Source of the DNA: JAQBGV01 sp032128395
GTDB lineage: Bacteria; Planctomycetota; UBA8108; UBA1146
Assembly (NCBI GenBank): GCA_032128395.1
Contig: JAQBGV010000046.1
Span: forward strand, 1 to 64,000
Direction: 5' to 3'
Length of the DNA stretch: 64,000 nucleotides
Under the pieces are notes generated by a model. That model did not search any database, was not told the origin of the DNA, and was given only the letters and a program-made list of their open reading frames with translations. Below are positions 17,095 through 25,887 of the stretch, piece by piece. A program made the translations under genes and the position numbers. How positions within the stretch are numbered: the first letter of the stretch is position 1; each line of letters begins with the position of its first letter.

Positions 17095-18812
17095 AGTCAC
17101 TATTTCGCAAGATCCGCGATCTCGGTGGACGCGTGCTCGGAGCGACGGGCGCGGGACCACGTTTCGGAGGCGACCTCGCCGCTCTCCTCCCGGCCTGGTC
17201 CGAGCTGATCGCCCGCGAACCCAAGTATTGGCGGGACTGCCTTCGTCGGGCGGAGGACGGTCCGAAGGTGCTCATTGCGAACAATGTGGCGGGCTTCTAC
17301 CCGAGCACGATCTTCGAGAGTCTCTTGGCTGCCGCACTCACGGTGCGAGGCGTCCAGGTGCACGTCGTCCAGTGCGATCGAGTCCTCCCCGCCTGCCTGA
17401 AGACGAAGTTCTCGAACTCGCCTCCGGACGCGGTCATCGACGGCTCGTTCCGAAATCGTATTTGCGACCGTTGTGTCGAAATGGGTCAGGCCTTTACCCA
17501 GCTCGGGGTCGAGGTCCACCTCTTCAGCGAACAGCTGACCCTCACGGACCGCGAGGAGATCGCCGCGATCGTCGCGGAAACTCCGGTCGATGAGATCCCC
17601 GCGTTTCAACTCGATGGGCAAGCGATCGGGGAACACGCCCTCGCGGGTTGCCTCCGTTATTTCAGCACGGGAAACCTGGATGAGCAGCCGCATTCGGACG
17701 GGGTGCTGCGGAAGTACTTCCAGGCTTCCCTGGTCTCCGCTCGCGTCATGGAGAAGATCCTCGGCGTTCACAATTTCACGGCCGCATGTTTCCACCATGG
17801 AATCTACGTCCCTCAGGGCATCGTGAGCGAGGTCTGCCGCTCCCGCGACGTGCGGGTCGTGACCTGGAACGTCGCGTATCGGAAGCGCTGCTTCATCTTC
17901 TCCCACGGGGACACCTACCACCACACAATGCTCGACGAGCCGGTCTCCACCTGGCGGGACATGGAGTTCACCGACACCCACGATGAGGTGATCCGAAAGT
18001 ACCTCGCGAGTCGCTGGCACGGTTCGCAGGATTGGATCTACTTCCACGACACCCCCGACGATGATGTCGCGACCCTCGTCGAGGAGACCGGGATCGACCT
18101 GTCGAAGCCCATCATCGGCATGCTTACGAACGTGATGTGGGACGCCCAGCTGCACTACCGAGCGAACGCATTCCCAAACATGCTCGATTGGATCCTGAAG
18201 ACGGTCGAATACTTCGCAACACGCCCCGACCTTCAGTTGCTGATTCGTGTGCATCCCGCGGAGCTTCGCGGCCTCCAGCCGTCTCGCCAATTCGTCGTCG
18301 ACGAGATCGCAAAGGTGTTTCCCACTTTGCCCCCGAACGTCTTCGTCATTCCGCCCGAGAGCAACGTGAACACCTACGCCGCGATGTCGCGGTGCAACAC
18401 GACGATCATCTATGGCACCAAGACCGGGGTCGAGCTGACCAGCATGGGAATTCCCGTAATCGTTGCGGGCGAGGCATGGATTCGGGGCAAGGGATTGACC
18501 ACTGATGTCTCGAGCGAGGAGGAGTACTTCTCCATCCTGGCCGGACTGCCGCTCGCCGATGGGCGGCTCGATGCCGAGATCGCCCGCGAAGCCAGAAAGT
18601 ACGCCTTCCACTTCTTCTTGCGACGAATGATCCCGGTCTCCAGCATCGAGCCTCGAGAGGGCGCGGCTCCCTTCGGTGTCTCGATCTCCAGTCTGAAGGA
18701 CCTCGAGCCCGGAAGAGACGATGGGCTCGATTTGATCTGTGACGGCATCCTGCGAGGCCGAGAGTTCGTGTATCCTGCCGAGACACGAATGGCGGCGGTC
18801 CTGGAGGAATGA
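17091..18812 (+). CDS. Capsule polysaccharide synthesis-type glycosyltransferase (PF05159-like), paralog 2
   Basis: A 573-residue paralog of the protein at 4643-6373. They share co-linear blocks: VLPAC, HHGIYVPQGI, RKRCFIFSHGDTYHHTML, LTNVMWDAQLHY, LLIRVHPAELRG and IYGTKTGVELTSMGIPVIV. It ends with DLICDGILRGREFVYPAE, matching the paralog end. Cys pairs in the N-terminal half are only partly kept (CDRC is present, the first pair is reduced to one Cys). The ATG at 17091 follows GGAG and overlaps the sulfotransferase stop. Two copies recall the KpsC/KpsS pair, but both are similar in length here. Acceptor and donor are unknown. Confidence 0.75.
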   Translation: MKSLFRKIRDLGGRVLGATGAGPRFGGDLAALLPAWSELIAREPKYWRDCLRRAEDGPKVLIANNVAGFYPSTIFESLLAAALTVRGVQVHVVQCDRVLPACLKTKFSNSPPDAVIDGSFRNRICDRCVEMGQAFTQLGVEVHLFSEQLTLTDREEIAAIVAETPVDEIPAFQLDGQAIGEHALAGCLRYFSTGNLDEQPHSDGVLRKYFQASLVSARVMEKILGVHNFTAACFHHGIYVPQGIVSEVCRSRDVRVVTWNVAYRKRCFIFSHGDTYHHTMLDEPVSTWRDMEFTDTHDEVIRKYLASRWHGSQDWIYFHDTPDDDVATLVEETGIDLSKPIIGMLTNVMWDAQLHYRANAFPNMLDWILKTVEYFATRPDLQLLIRVHPAELRGLQPSRQFVVDEIAKVFPTLPPNVFVIPPESNVNTYAAMSRCNTTIIYGTKTGVELTSMGIPVIVAGEAWIRGKGLTTDVSSEEEYFSILAGLPLADGRLDAEIAREARKYAFHFFLRRMIPVSSIEPREGAAPFGVSISSLKDLEPGRDDGLDLICDGILRGREFVYPAETRMAAVLEE

Positions 18813-18896
18813 AACGGTTCCTCGGGCCTCCTCCCGGCCAAGAATTTGTGTGGGCTTCCGAGACTCGAGTCGAAGCATTCCTGGAGGGATGGAGTA

Positions 18897-19649
18897 GTGG
18901 TCGACGTGAAGTTCAAACGCCGACGTTCGGCGCTCGAATGCGCCCAGATCCCCGGGCTCCTCGCGTTCATGGGCGATCTACCCCGTTGCAACGCGCTGCG
19001 GACGACAAAGGAGGCCGAGGCCGCATCACGTCTCGTCGATCTCCTCGGACTGAGTTCGCATCACGATCCGCAGAAGAACTGGGACACGCTGAAGTGCTTT
19101 CGGTATGTCCTCGGGGCGAGCGATCCCGGTGGCCCGGTGCTCGACGTCGGGGGGAGCCCCAAGAGCCCGATCCTTCTCTGGCTGAAAGCCGTGGGCTTCG
19201 AGAATCTGTACGCCTGCAATCTCGACGAGAAGCTCGAACATGGATCGTCGGGGATTCGGTTCAGCGTCCAAGACCTCTGCGCGACCAACTACGAGGACCA
19301 TTTTTTCGAGGCGATCACGTCGATTTCCGTGATCGAACATGGGGTTCAGTTCGATCGCTACCTGACCGAAATGTCGAGGCTCCTCAAGCCGGGGGGTGTT
19401 CTGCTCACTTCCACCGACTACTGGTCCGAGCCGGTCGACTGCTCCGGGATCTTCCCCTACGGGCCGACAATGCCTGAGATGAGGGTATTCCGTCCGGAGG
19501 AACTCGAGGAGCTGGCGAGGATGGCTCCCGACCATGGGTTCGAACTGTGCGCCCCGCTCGAACTCGAGACCGAGGACCGCGTGATCCACTGGGAGCGGGT
19601 CGATCGCCGATACACTTTCGCCTTTATCGCCCTCCGAAAACGGGACTGA
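18897..19649 (+). CDS. SAM-dependent methyltransferase (class I)
   Basis: A 250-residue protein with the class I methyltransferase core: VLDVGGSPKSP (motif I), an acidic strand DLCATNYED, SISVIEHG and LLKPGGVLLTSTDYW. The GTG at 18897 is chosen because GGAGGG lies eight to nine bases upstream; GTG 18846 and GTG 18906 are alternatives. Its place between the capsule-type enzyme and the large glycosyltransferase suggests it methylates a sugar of the surface glycan, or a chain end, but the acceptor cannot be inferred from sequence. Confidence 0.8.
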   Translation: MVDVKFKRRRSALECAQIPGLLAFMGDLPRCNALRTTKEAEAASRLVDLLGLSSHHDPQKNWDTLKCFRYVLGASDPGGPVLDVGGSPKSPILLWLKAVGFENLYACNLDEKLEHGSSGIRFSVQDLCATNYEDHFFEAITSISVIEHGVQFDRYLTEMSRLLKPGGVLLTSTDYWSEPVDCSGIFPYGPTMPEMRVFRPEELEELARMAPDHGFELCAPLELETEDRVIHWERVDRRYTFAFIALRKRD

Positions 19650-19658
19650 CCGGCCGCC

Positions 19659-21944
19659 ATGGGCAACGGGGCGCCGAAGATGGTCGAAGTCGTGATCGGT
19701 CTTCCCGTTCACAACGCCGAGCCGTATCTGGCCGAGGCGCTCGACGCTCTCCTCTCCCAGACTCACCGAGACTTCCAAATCGTCGCGCTCGATGACGGCT
19801 CGACCGATCGCTCGCCACAGATTCTTCAAGAGTACGCGGACAAGGATCCCCGCATCCACGTGGTGACCGAGCCGACACGGACCGGCTTGATCCAGGCGTG
19901 GAGAACCACCGCGGAGATCGCTCGCGATCAGTACCAGCCAACCTTCTTTGGTTGGTACAGCGACCACGATCTCGTCGATACAGATTGGCTAGAGAAGCTC
20001 AGCACCGCGCTCCGAGACCGGGAGGACTTGGTCTGTGCATACGCACCGGCTCGACGCATCTTGCCGTCCGGAGAGCCCATCGACCACACGCCGGACACCT
20101 TCGATTCGTCAGAAATGGACCGCTGGGCACGCCTCGAAGCATCGGCGGGCATCGGCACTTCCCCACTCGGAGCGGGAGACGTGGTATACGGACTGTTCCG
20201 GCTCGCCAGCCTCGAGCGATGTGGAATCTTGCGGGATGAACTTCTCCCGGATCGGATCCTGGTCACCGAAATCCAACTCTTCGGTGGGATCCGCTGTGTG
20301 GAAGGGACGACTCGCACGCGCCGAATGACCGAAGAGACCACAAGTCTCGATGACACGATCGACCGGCAGATCGGACGCATCTTCCAGGATGAGATCCACC
20401 CTTCCCACCCGACGATCTCGCACCTCACCGCACTGTTGCGTTCTTCGATGGACCCACGTCATGCCGAAGACCCCGAGCTGCAGTTTCGTCGATCGCTCCA
20501 AGCGTGGATGGTTCTGCTGCGCCAGAGCCCCCGATTCAGCAAGCTGTCCCAGAAAGAGGCTGCCGGCGGGCCGTGGGAGGGGAACGATCATCTTCGCGCG
20601 TACCTGCAGTCTTGCGGCGGCCATCCGCCATTCATCGAAAGAGGTGTTGTCGAGCGCCTGCAGGAGCAGATTCGTACCCAGAGGGTCGAGACCTCAGCGA
20701 CATCGTCCTTCTACGCGAAAGGACACGCGCGGCTGGTGCGTGAGTATCGCTGGACACGCTGGTTCGGGATCTTTGCTTGGTTCGGCATCAAGTGCCGGCG
20801 AGCACTCCGCGCACGTCGAATCCGAAAACGGCTCAATACCAAGATTCTACGGCCGCGCATTCTCTTCATCGTCCCGGAGAGTGTGGTCGATCCGGCACTG
20901 CGATTTCACGGCAGCACGAAGGACATTCGCGGTCGCACCGAGTACTTCGCCGAGCGTGATCTGGAGGTCGACGAGCTGGTGACAGGGCGCGGCGAGACAG
21001 CGGTCCTCGAGGCCCTCTACGGGAAGCCGCTCGCGGAGTACGGAGGGATCATGCTCGATATCCCGGGGAACTCGTACCCGGGCGTCTTTCGATTCCTGCG
21101 CGCCGCAGCTCCCGAGGCGGTGCTGATCTTCCGATCGCACAACAGTGAATTCCTTCACAGGTGGGATTGGATGCGTTCGGCCCGGCGCCTACGCGACAAG
21201 GCCCGGTACTTTCGTCGCGCCATCACCAACGGATTCAAGGACATCGCCACCTCGTACTACGCCGATCGAGTCATCTCGATCTCGGATCACGACACGGATC
21301 ACTACTGGCGGAGATTTGCGCCACGAGAAAAGGCGATGTGTGTTCCCTATTTTATTCCCCGGGAATATCAGGTGCCAACGGGGTGCACAGTCGAGAAGGA
21401 GCTACGCTGCGTCTCGCTCGGTTCTACCGCGCGCACTCCGATGATCGATGAGGCGGCCACCAACTTTCTTCGGCTCGTCGAGAAGCTCGGTGACGAGGCG
21501 CTGGACTGGAGCTTCTCTCTCACGGGCGAGGTCGATCCTGCCGCGAGCATCCCCGGTCGGGTGGAGGCCGTTGGCCTGCTCGACTCTCCATTCGAGGAGC
21601 TGCATCGCTCCCGCGCGATGGCCCTCCTCTCCGATCGAGGGCGCGGGTTCAAGACGAAGATTCTGGACGCGTTCTACGCGCGGGCTTACGTGCTGATGAC
21701 CCCAAGGATCTATCGCCGACTCCCCGAGGAGGTTCGACCGATCTGCCTTCCCGTGCGCGCAGGATCGCCACAGGACTTTCTCGCTGCCCTCGAACGCTGC
21801 CGGGAGCCCTACCCCGACGTCCCGGTGAACGAGCTTCTCCGCGACCGAGCCTTCCGAGCGCTCGACGAAGCGTTCGGGATCGCTTCGGAACGCGCCTCGA
21901 CGTCAGCCGTCCCTCCAGAGGAAGCGGTCCACGTCAAGACCTGA
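19659..21944 (+). CDS. Two-domain glycosyltransferase (GT2 plus GT4-like)
   Basis: A 761-residue protein. Residues about 1-250 are a GT2 (GT-A) domain with VIGLPVHNAEPYLAEALDAL, IVALDDGSTDRS and the metal-binding WYSDHDLVD. Residues about 270-390 are helical and link to a second domain starting LFIVPESVVDPALRFHG. The second domain has RSHNSEFLHRWDWM, the Tyr-Ala-Asp-Arg-Val strand of GT-B enzymes and the late block GFKTKILDAFYARAYVLMT, which resembles GT4 transferases. Two active sites on one chain could add two sugars in sequence. The ATG at 19659 follows the methyltransferase by nine bases. Confidence 0.82.
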   Translation: MGNGAPKMVEVVIGLPVHNAEPYLAEALDALLSQTHRDFQIVALDDGSTDRSPQILQEYADKDPRIHVVTEPTRTGLIQAWRTTAEIARDQYQPTFFGWYSDHDLVDTDWLEKLSTALRDREDLVCAYAPARRILPSGEPIDHTPDTFDSSEMDRWARLEASAGIGTSPLGAGDVVYGLFRLASLERCGILRDELLPDRILVTEIQLFGGIRCVEGTTRTRRMTEETTSLDDTIDRQIGRIFQDEIHPSHPTISHLTALLRSSMDPRHAEDPELQFRRSLQAWMVLLRQSPRFSKLSQKEAAGGPWEGNDHLRAYLQSCGGHPPFIERGVVERLQEQIRTQRVETSATSSFYAKGHARLVREYRWTRWFGIFAWFGIKCRRALRARRIRKRLNTKILRPRILFIVPESVVDPALRFHGSTKDIRGRTEYFAERDLEVDELVTGRGETAVLEALYGKPLAEYGGIMLDIPGNSYPGVFRFLRAAAPEAVLIFRSHNSEFLHRWDWMRSARRLRDKARYFRRAITNGFKDIATSYYADRVISISDHDTDHYWRRFAPREKAMCVPYFIPREYQVPTGCTVEKELRCVSLGSTARTPMIDEAATNFLRLVEKLGDEALDWSFSLTGEVDPAASIPGRVEAVGLLDSPFEELHRSRAMALLSDRGRGFKTKILDAFYARAYVLMTPRIYRRLPEEVRPICLPVRAGSPQDFLAALERCREPYPDVPVNELLRDRAFRALDEAFGIASERASTSAVPPEEAVHVKT

Positions 21945-21978
21945 GCTTGCGGTGCTGACCCACGATCATGAGGAAGTG

Positions 21979-22722
21979 ATGATCCCTCGCACAAGGCGCT
22001 TCTTGAAGTCTGCGCTGCCCAGGGGCCTCGTGCTCCGTCTGGCCGCACTGAATCATCGCTTTCTGGTCGAGCCCGAGGTCCGGTGGTTGTCTCGGTACGT
22101 CGACCCGACTCGAGCGAGCATCGACGTCGGTGCGAATCAGGGCGTTTTCGCCTACGCACTTTCCCGCCATTGCTCGAAGGTCTACGCCTATGAACCGAAT
22201 CCGGAGCTCTTTCAGTTTCTAGAGGCGACGGCAGCCAAGAATGTCACAGTCGTGTCCTGTGGCTTGTCGGACCGCCGCGCCACTTCGACGCTCCTCGTGC
22301 CCGTGATCGGCGGTGCCGTGGATGCAGGTCGGGCGAGCGTCGAGCCCGTTGCGGTCTCCGAGTTCAGTGAGATCCAGGAGATCACGATTGAGCTCCGACG
22401 CCTCGATGACGAAGAGCTGCCACCGGTCGGGTTCGTGAAGATCGACGTCGAGGGGCACGAGATGGAAGTACTGCGGGGAGCCCGTCGCCTGATCGCCGAG
22501 CATCGCCCCGTGCTCTGGATCGAAGTTGAGCAGCGGCACATCGAAGAACCGATCGCTGACCGACTTCGTGAGATCTGCGAGTTGGGCTACTGGGGGGAGT
22601 TCTTCTTGGACGGAGGTCCCGCTCCGCTGGCCGAGTTCGACGTAGCCCGACATCAACGGCCATTTCGGGGGACTCGCAGACCGAGAGGCTATGGGAACAA
22701 TTTCGTCTTCACGCCGGTGTGA
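21979..22722 (+). CDS. FkbM-family methyltransferase
   Basis: A 247-residue protein with the FkbM pattern: SIDVGANQGVFAYALS, VYAYEPNPELFQFLE, and the later VKIDVEGHEMEVLRGA. These enzymes usually O-methylate sugars or natural products. ATG 21979 has GAGGAAG just upstream; GTG 21952 would add nine residues but lacks a ribosome site. It follows the glycosyltransferase by 34 bases and is the last gene of the polysaccharide locus, giving the region two different methyltransferases next to a sulfotransferase. Confidence 0.9.
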   Translation: MIPRTRRFLKSALPRGLVLRLAALNHRFLVEPEVRWLSRYVDPTRASIDVGANQGVFAYALSRHCSKVYAYEPNPELFQFLEATAAKNVTVVSCGLSDRRATSTLLVPVIGGAVDAGRASVEPVAVSEFSEIQEITIELRRLDDEELPPVGFVKIDVEGHEMEVLRGARRLIAEHRPVLWIEVEQRHIEEPIADRLREICELGYWGEFFLDGGPAPLAEFDVARHQRPFRGTRRPRGYGNNFVFTPV

Positions 22723-22759
22723 GGTGGCGATCTGTCTCGCACTCGTCGGAGCGGGGGAG

Positions 22760-22820
22760 CGGTTCCGGCCGCGCGTGATCACTCTCACTTCGGTGAGGCG
22801 CGGCGCCAGCCGCGGAACCG
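22760..22820 (+). other. Nested stem-loop element with UUCG tetraloop
   Basis: Three co-axial helices can form. CGGTTCCG (22760-22767) pairs with CGGAACCG (22813-22820). GCCGCGC (22768-22774) pairs with GCGCGGC (22798-22804). The tip CTCAC-TTCG-GTGAG (22784-22797) has the very stable UUCG loop. GTGATCAC (22775-22782) in the internal loop is itself a palindrome. It could be a factor-independent terminator lacking a T-tract, an mRNA 3'-end stabiliser, or a small structured RNA. Confidence 0.45.
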
Positions 22821-22932
22821 AGGTGGCACCCGATCCGGACCGGAGTCCCCACAAGGGCTGATCCTGGCTCGCTTTGAATCGACTCCTTCGCGCCGGTCGA
22901 ACCCGCCCCACGCGGGGATACGACGTTGTTGA

Positions 22933-22961
22933 TTGACGTAACCCACTGTTCCGCCTAGGGT
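22933..22961 (+). promoter_or_regulatory. Candidate sigma70-type promoter for the kinase gene
   Basis: TTGACG at 22933-22938 and TAGGGT at 22956-22961 with an optimal 17-base spacer, about 85 bases upstream of the kinase start. Pattern match only. Confidence 0.35.
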
Positions 22962-23048
22962 TCAGCGCGAGCATGGAGGGGACGATCCAGCCGAATTGGT
23001 CCATTTGCTGGGATCACGGCGCACTACGAGTGGCTGGCCTGCCCGGGC

Positions 23049-25604
23049 GTGAGTGTTCACCCTCCCCGCGATGAGAGGAATCCTCTGGTGAGTCGGGACG
23101 AGCAACCGAGAGATCGCCCGTCGCTCTCTGCGAAGAGGTTGTTCGAGGAGTTCCTCGCACGACGTGTCGTCGACCCGGATCTCAGCATCGAAGAGTTTTG
23201 CTCGAAGTACCCGAACTGCGCCGCAGATCTCCGCGGGCTCTTCGCGGACTCTCTACCCCCGACGATCCCCGGGGAGACGCAAGCGCTGGAGAGCGGTTCG
23301 CTCGAGCCGATCTCGAGCTCACGGGACGTGATTCTCCCCGCCGGGGTACCAGAGCAGGTCGGAAGATATCGAATCATCCGCGAGATCGGGCGGGGCGGCA
23401 TGGGGATCGTGTACCTGGCCGAGGACACGACGCTCGATCGTCGGGTCGCTCTCAAACTGCTTCCACTCCTGCGCACTGGCGATCAGTTGTGGCAGATGCG
23501 ATTCGAGAGGGAGGCGAGAACCGCCGCCCGGCTCTGTCACCCGAACATCGCGATGGTCTACGATCTCGGACAGAGTGGGGACCTGATCTTCATCGCCATG
23601 GAGTACGTCGTCGGGAGGACGCTGCAGGTCGAGCTCGCGGGGCGTGGCCCCGTGCCCTTCGATGAACTCGTATCGATCGCCGTCCAAATCCTCGAGGGGA
23701 TGAGGGAGGCGCATCAGCACGAGGTCGTCCATCGAGACCTCAAACCGGCGAACATCATGATGAGCGACTGCGGGAGGGTGAAGATCCTCGATTTTGGCTT
23801 GGCCAAGACCATTTCGGCGCGCCAGGAAGAGACCGAGCGGGATTCTTTCGACCTGACGAGAGATGGCGAGCTGCTCGGAACGGTCACTCACATGTCCCCC
23901 GAACAGGCACGAGGACTTCCGGTGGATGCGCGATCGGATCTCTTCGCGTTCGGCTCGATCTTGTACGAGTTGGCGACGGGAAAGTCTCCGTTCCGGAGAT
24001 CTTCGACCGCGGACACACTCGTCGCGATCATGAGCGACTCCCCCCGTCGCATCTCCGAAGTCCATCCCGGCTCGCCACTGGCTCTCGACGCGATCGCGGA
24101 GAAGCTGCTCGCCAAGAGTGCAGATGATCGCTACGCCTCGAGCGAGTTGGCCTTGGCTGACCTGCGCGAGGCCCACCGGCTCTGGAGTTCAGGCACAGTG
24201 CTTCCACCGGTGGCACCAAGGGCACGCCCCAAGTCCATCGCGGTCCTTCCCTTCGTCAACATGAGCCCGGACGCCGAGAACGAGTACTTCACCGATGGTC
24301 TCGCGGAGGAGCTGATCAACTCCTTGACGAGGATCAAAGAACTCCAGGTGGCATCTCGAACGTCTGCCTTCGCGTACAAGGGGAGGTCCCTCGATGTACG
24401 AGCCATCGGGCGTGAACTCAATGTGGCGACGGTTCTCGAAGGAAGTGTCCGGAAATCGGGGAATCGACTGAGGATCATGGCTCAGCTGATCGACGTGTCC
24501 GATGGCTACCATCTGTGGTCGGAGCGATACGATCGCGTCCTCGAGGACGTGTTCGCCGTCCAGGATGAGATCGCACGCACGATCGTCGATACCCTGAAGA
24601 TCACGGTCGTGGGGGAAACCCGTGCACCGCTGATCAAGAGATACACCGATGACATCGAGGCGTATCAGCTCTACCTCAGAGGGCGCTACTTCTGGAACAA
24701 GCGATTCGAGGGCCTGTTGCAGAAGGGAATCGAGTGCTTCCACCACGCGATCGAACTCGAACCGGAGTACGCGCTCGCGTATGCCGGTCTGGCTGATTCC
24801 TATCTGATCCTCGGTCTCTATGCCTACTTCCCCGTAGAGGAGGCGATCTCGCGAGCACGATCCGCCGCGCAACGGGCGGTCGAAATCGATGACAACCTCG
24901 CGGAGGCCCACGTATCGCTCGGCATGTCCCTGTTCGGAGTCCACCCGGACTACGCGGGCGCCCTGACCCAGTTCCGACGCGCCATCGAGCTCAAGCCGAA
25001 CGATTCGATCTCGCATGCGTGGTTCGGCATGGCCTCAGCGCTCCTCGGGAACACCGCGGAGGCGACGGCGGCCGCGAAACGCTCCCAGGAGCTGGAGCCT
25101 CTCGCGCCGCTAGTGCACACGACCACGGCCTTGACGCTGTACTGGTGTGGTCAACTGGCAGACGCGAGCGAGCAGTGCGGGAAGGGGCTGGAGCTCGACC
25201 CCGAGCATCCGACAACCCTGTGGACGGAGGGGACGATCCACATGTCGAATGGGGACTTCGCGAAGGCGATCTGCCCATTCGATCGCCTCGTGAATCTGAC
25301 GAATCGCGGTGGATTCCATCTCTCGAGTCTGGGAGCAGCACTCGGGGCGGCAGGGAGACGCGACGAAGCGCGCACGATCGCGGAGGAACTCGAGCGTCGG
25401 AGTGACCGGGAGTACATCGCGCCGCTCTACCTCGCCTGGGTGTACCTCGGTCTCGGCGAGCTGGAACGCGCGGCAGCGCTGTTCGAAGCTGGGAGACGGG
25501 AGGGGTGCTACTTCTTCTGGCTTCCGTCCGATCCCCTCTTCGAGCCGATCCGCGACGAGCCGAGATTCCGAGCCTACTACGAGCAGATGTGTGTGCCGGT
25601 GTGA
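23049..25604 (+). CDS. Serine/threonine protein kinase with TolB-like and TPR modules
   Basis: An 851-residue protein. Residues about 105-370 are a Hanks-type kinase: GRGGMGIVYLAED, catalytic Lys136 in VALKLLP, HRDLKPANIM (Asp230), DFGLAK (Asp248), GTVTHMSPEQARGLP. From about 395 follows the IAVLPFVNMSPDAENEYFTDG module (TolB-N-like, common in planctomycete and acidobacterial kinases and adenylate cyclases), then TPRs to the end (for example AYAGLADSYLILGLYAY and AEAHVSLGMSLFG). No transmembrane helix is obvious, so it may be cytosolic. The GTG at 23049 is the likely start; GTG 23088 is possible. It stands alone, with its own promoter. Confidence 0.93.
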   Translation: MSVHPPRDERNPLVSRDEQPRDRPSLSAKRLFEEFLARRVVDPDLSIEEFCSKYPNCAADLRGLFADSLPPTIPGETQALESGSLEPISSSRDVILPAGVPEQVGRYRIIREIGRGGMGIVYLAEDTTLDRRVALKLLPLLRTGDQLWQMRFEREARTAARLCHPNIAMVYDLGQSGDLIFIAMEYVVGRTLQVELAGRGPVPFDELVSIAVQILEGMREAHQHEVVHRDLKPANIMMSDCGRVKILDFGLAKTISARQEETERDSFDLTRDGELLGTVTHMSPEQARGLPVDARSDLFAFGSILYELATGKSPFRRSSTADTLVAIMSDSPRRISEVHPGSPLALDAIAEKLLAKSADDRYASSELALADLREAHRLWSSGTVLPPVAPRARPKSIAVLPFVNMSPDAENEYFTDGLAEELINSLTRIKELQVASRTSAFAYKGRSLDVRAIGRELNVATVLEGSVRKSGNRLRIMAQLIDVSDGYHLWSERYDRVLEDVFAVQDEIARTIVDTLKITVVGETRAPLIKRYTDDIEAYQLYLRGRYFWNKRFEGLLQKGIECFHHAIELEPEYALAYAGLADSYLILGLYAYFPVEEAISRARSAAQRAVEIDDNLAEAHVSLGMSLFGVHPDYAGALTQFRRAIELKPNDSISHAWFGMASALLGNTAEATAAAKRSQELEPLAPLVHTTTALTLYWCGQLADASEQCGKGLELDPEHPTTLWTEGTIHMSNGDFAKAICPFDRLVNLTNRGGFHLSSLGAALGAAGRRDEARTIAEELERRSDREYIAPLYLAWVYLGLGELERAAALFEAGRREGCYFFWLPSDPLFEPIRDEPRFRAYYEQMCVPV

Positions 25605-25642
25605 TGGGCTCGCCGGTGCGTTCCTGAGCTCGATCGCGGATT

Positions 25643-25876
25643 CTAGTCGAACCATCGGTTCCTCTTCAACTCGTGCCCACGCCGCAGGCGCAGCGCATGC
25701 CACGAAGTCGGCACATCGTGCTCCCATCGCTTGAGGAGCAGCGTGATCAGCATCACGTCCAGGTCCGTCGCGATGCCGCATCCCCACATCAGCCAGAACG
25801 ACGCCCCCGCCTCGCCGCGCCCCAGGAGGTTCAGGAACGCGACGAAGATCGTGAGACCCCAGGCAGGACTGACTCT
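25643..25876 (-). pseudogene. Remnant of a small two-helix membrane protein
   Basis: A minus-strand frame, stop to stop, without a usable start codon. It reads as two hydrophobic segments: GLTIFVAFLNLLGRGEAG then SFWLMWGCGIATDLDVML, ending KRNRWFD-stop. The spacing and the Phe-Trp-x-x-Trp-Gly-x-Gly-Ile pattern resemble 2TM-domain proteins. The 5' end is cut by the end of the neighbouring dockerin gene, so I read it as a decayed fragment. The assignment is tentative. Confidence 0.35.
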
Positions 25877-25887
25877 TCACCGGGCGG

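Larger units (their letters stand above)
22723..23048. other. Intergenic region with structured element and promoter
   Basis: About 325 bases between the last polysaccharide gene and the kinase. The left part holds a nested inverted-repeat structure (22760-22820); the right part holds a good sigma70-like promoter (22933-22961) for the kinase. No coding frame of interest was found. Confidence 0.6.
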
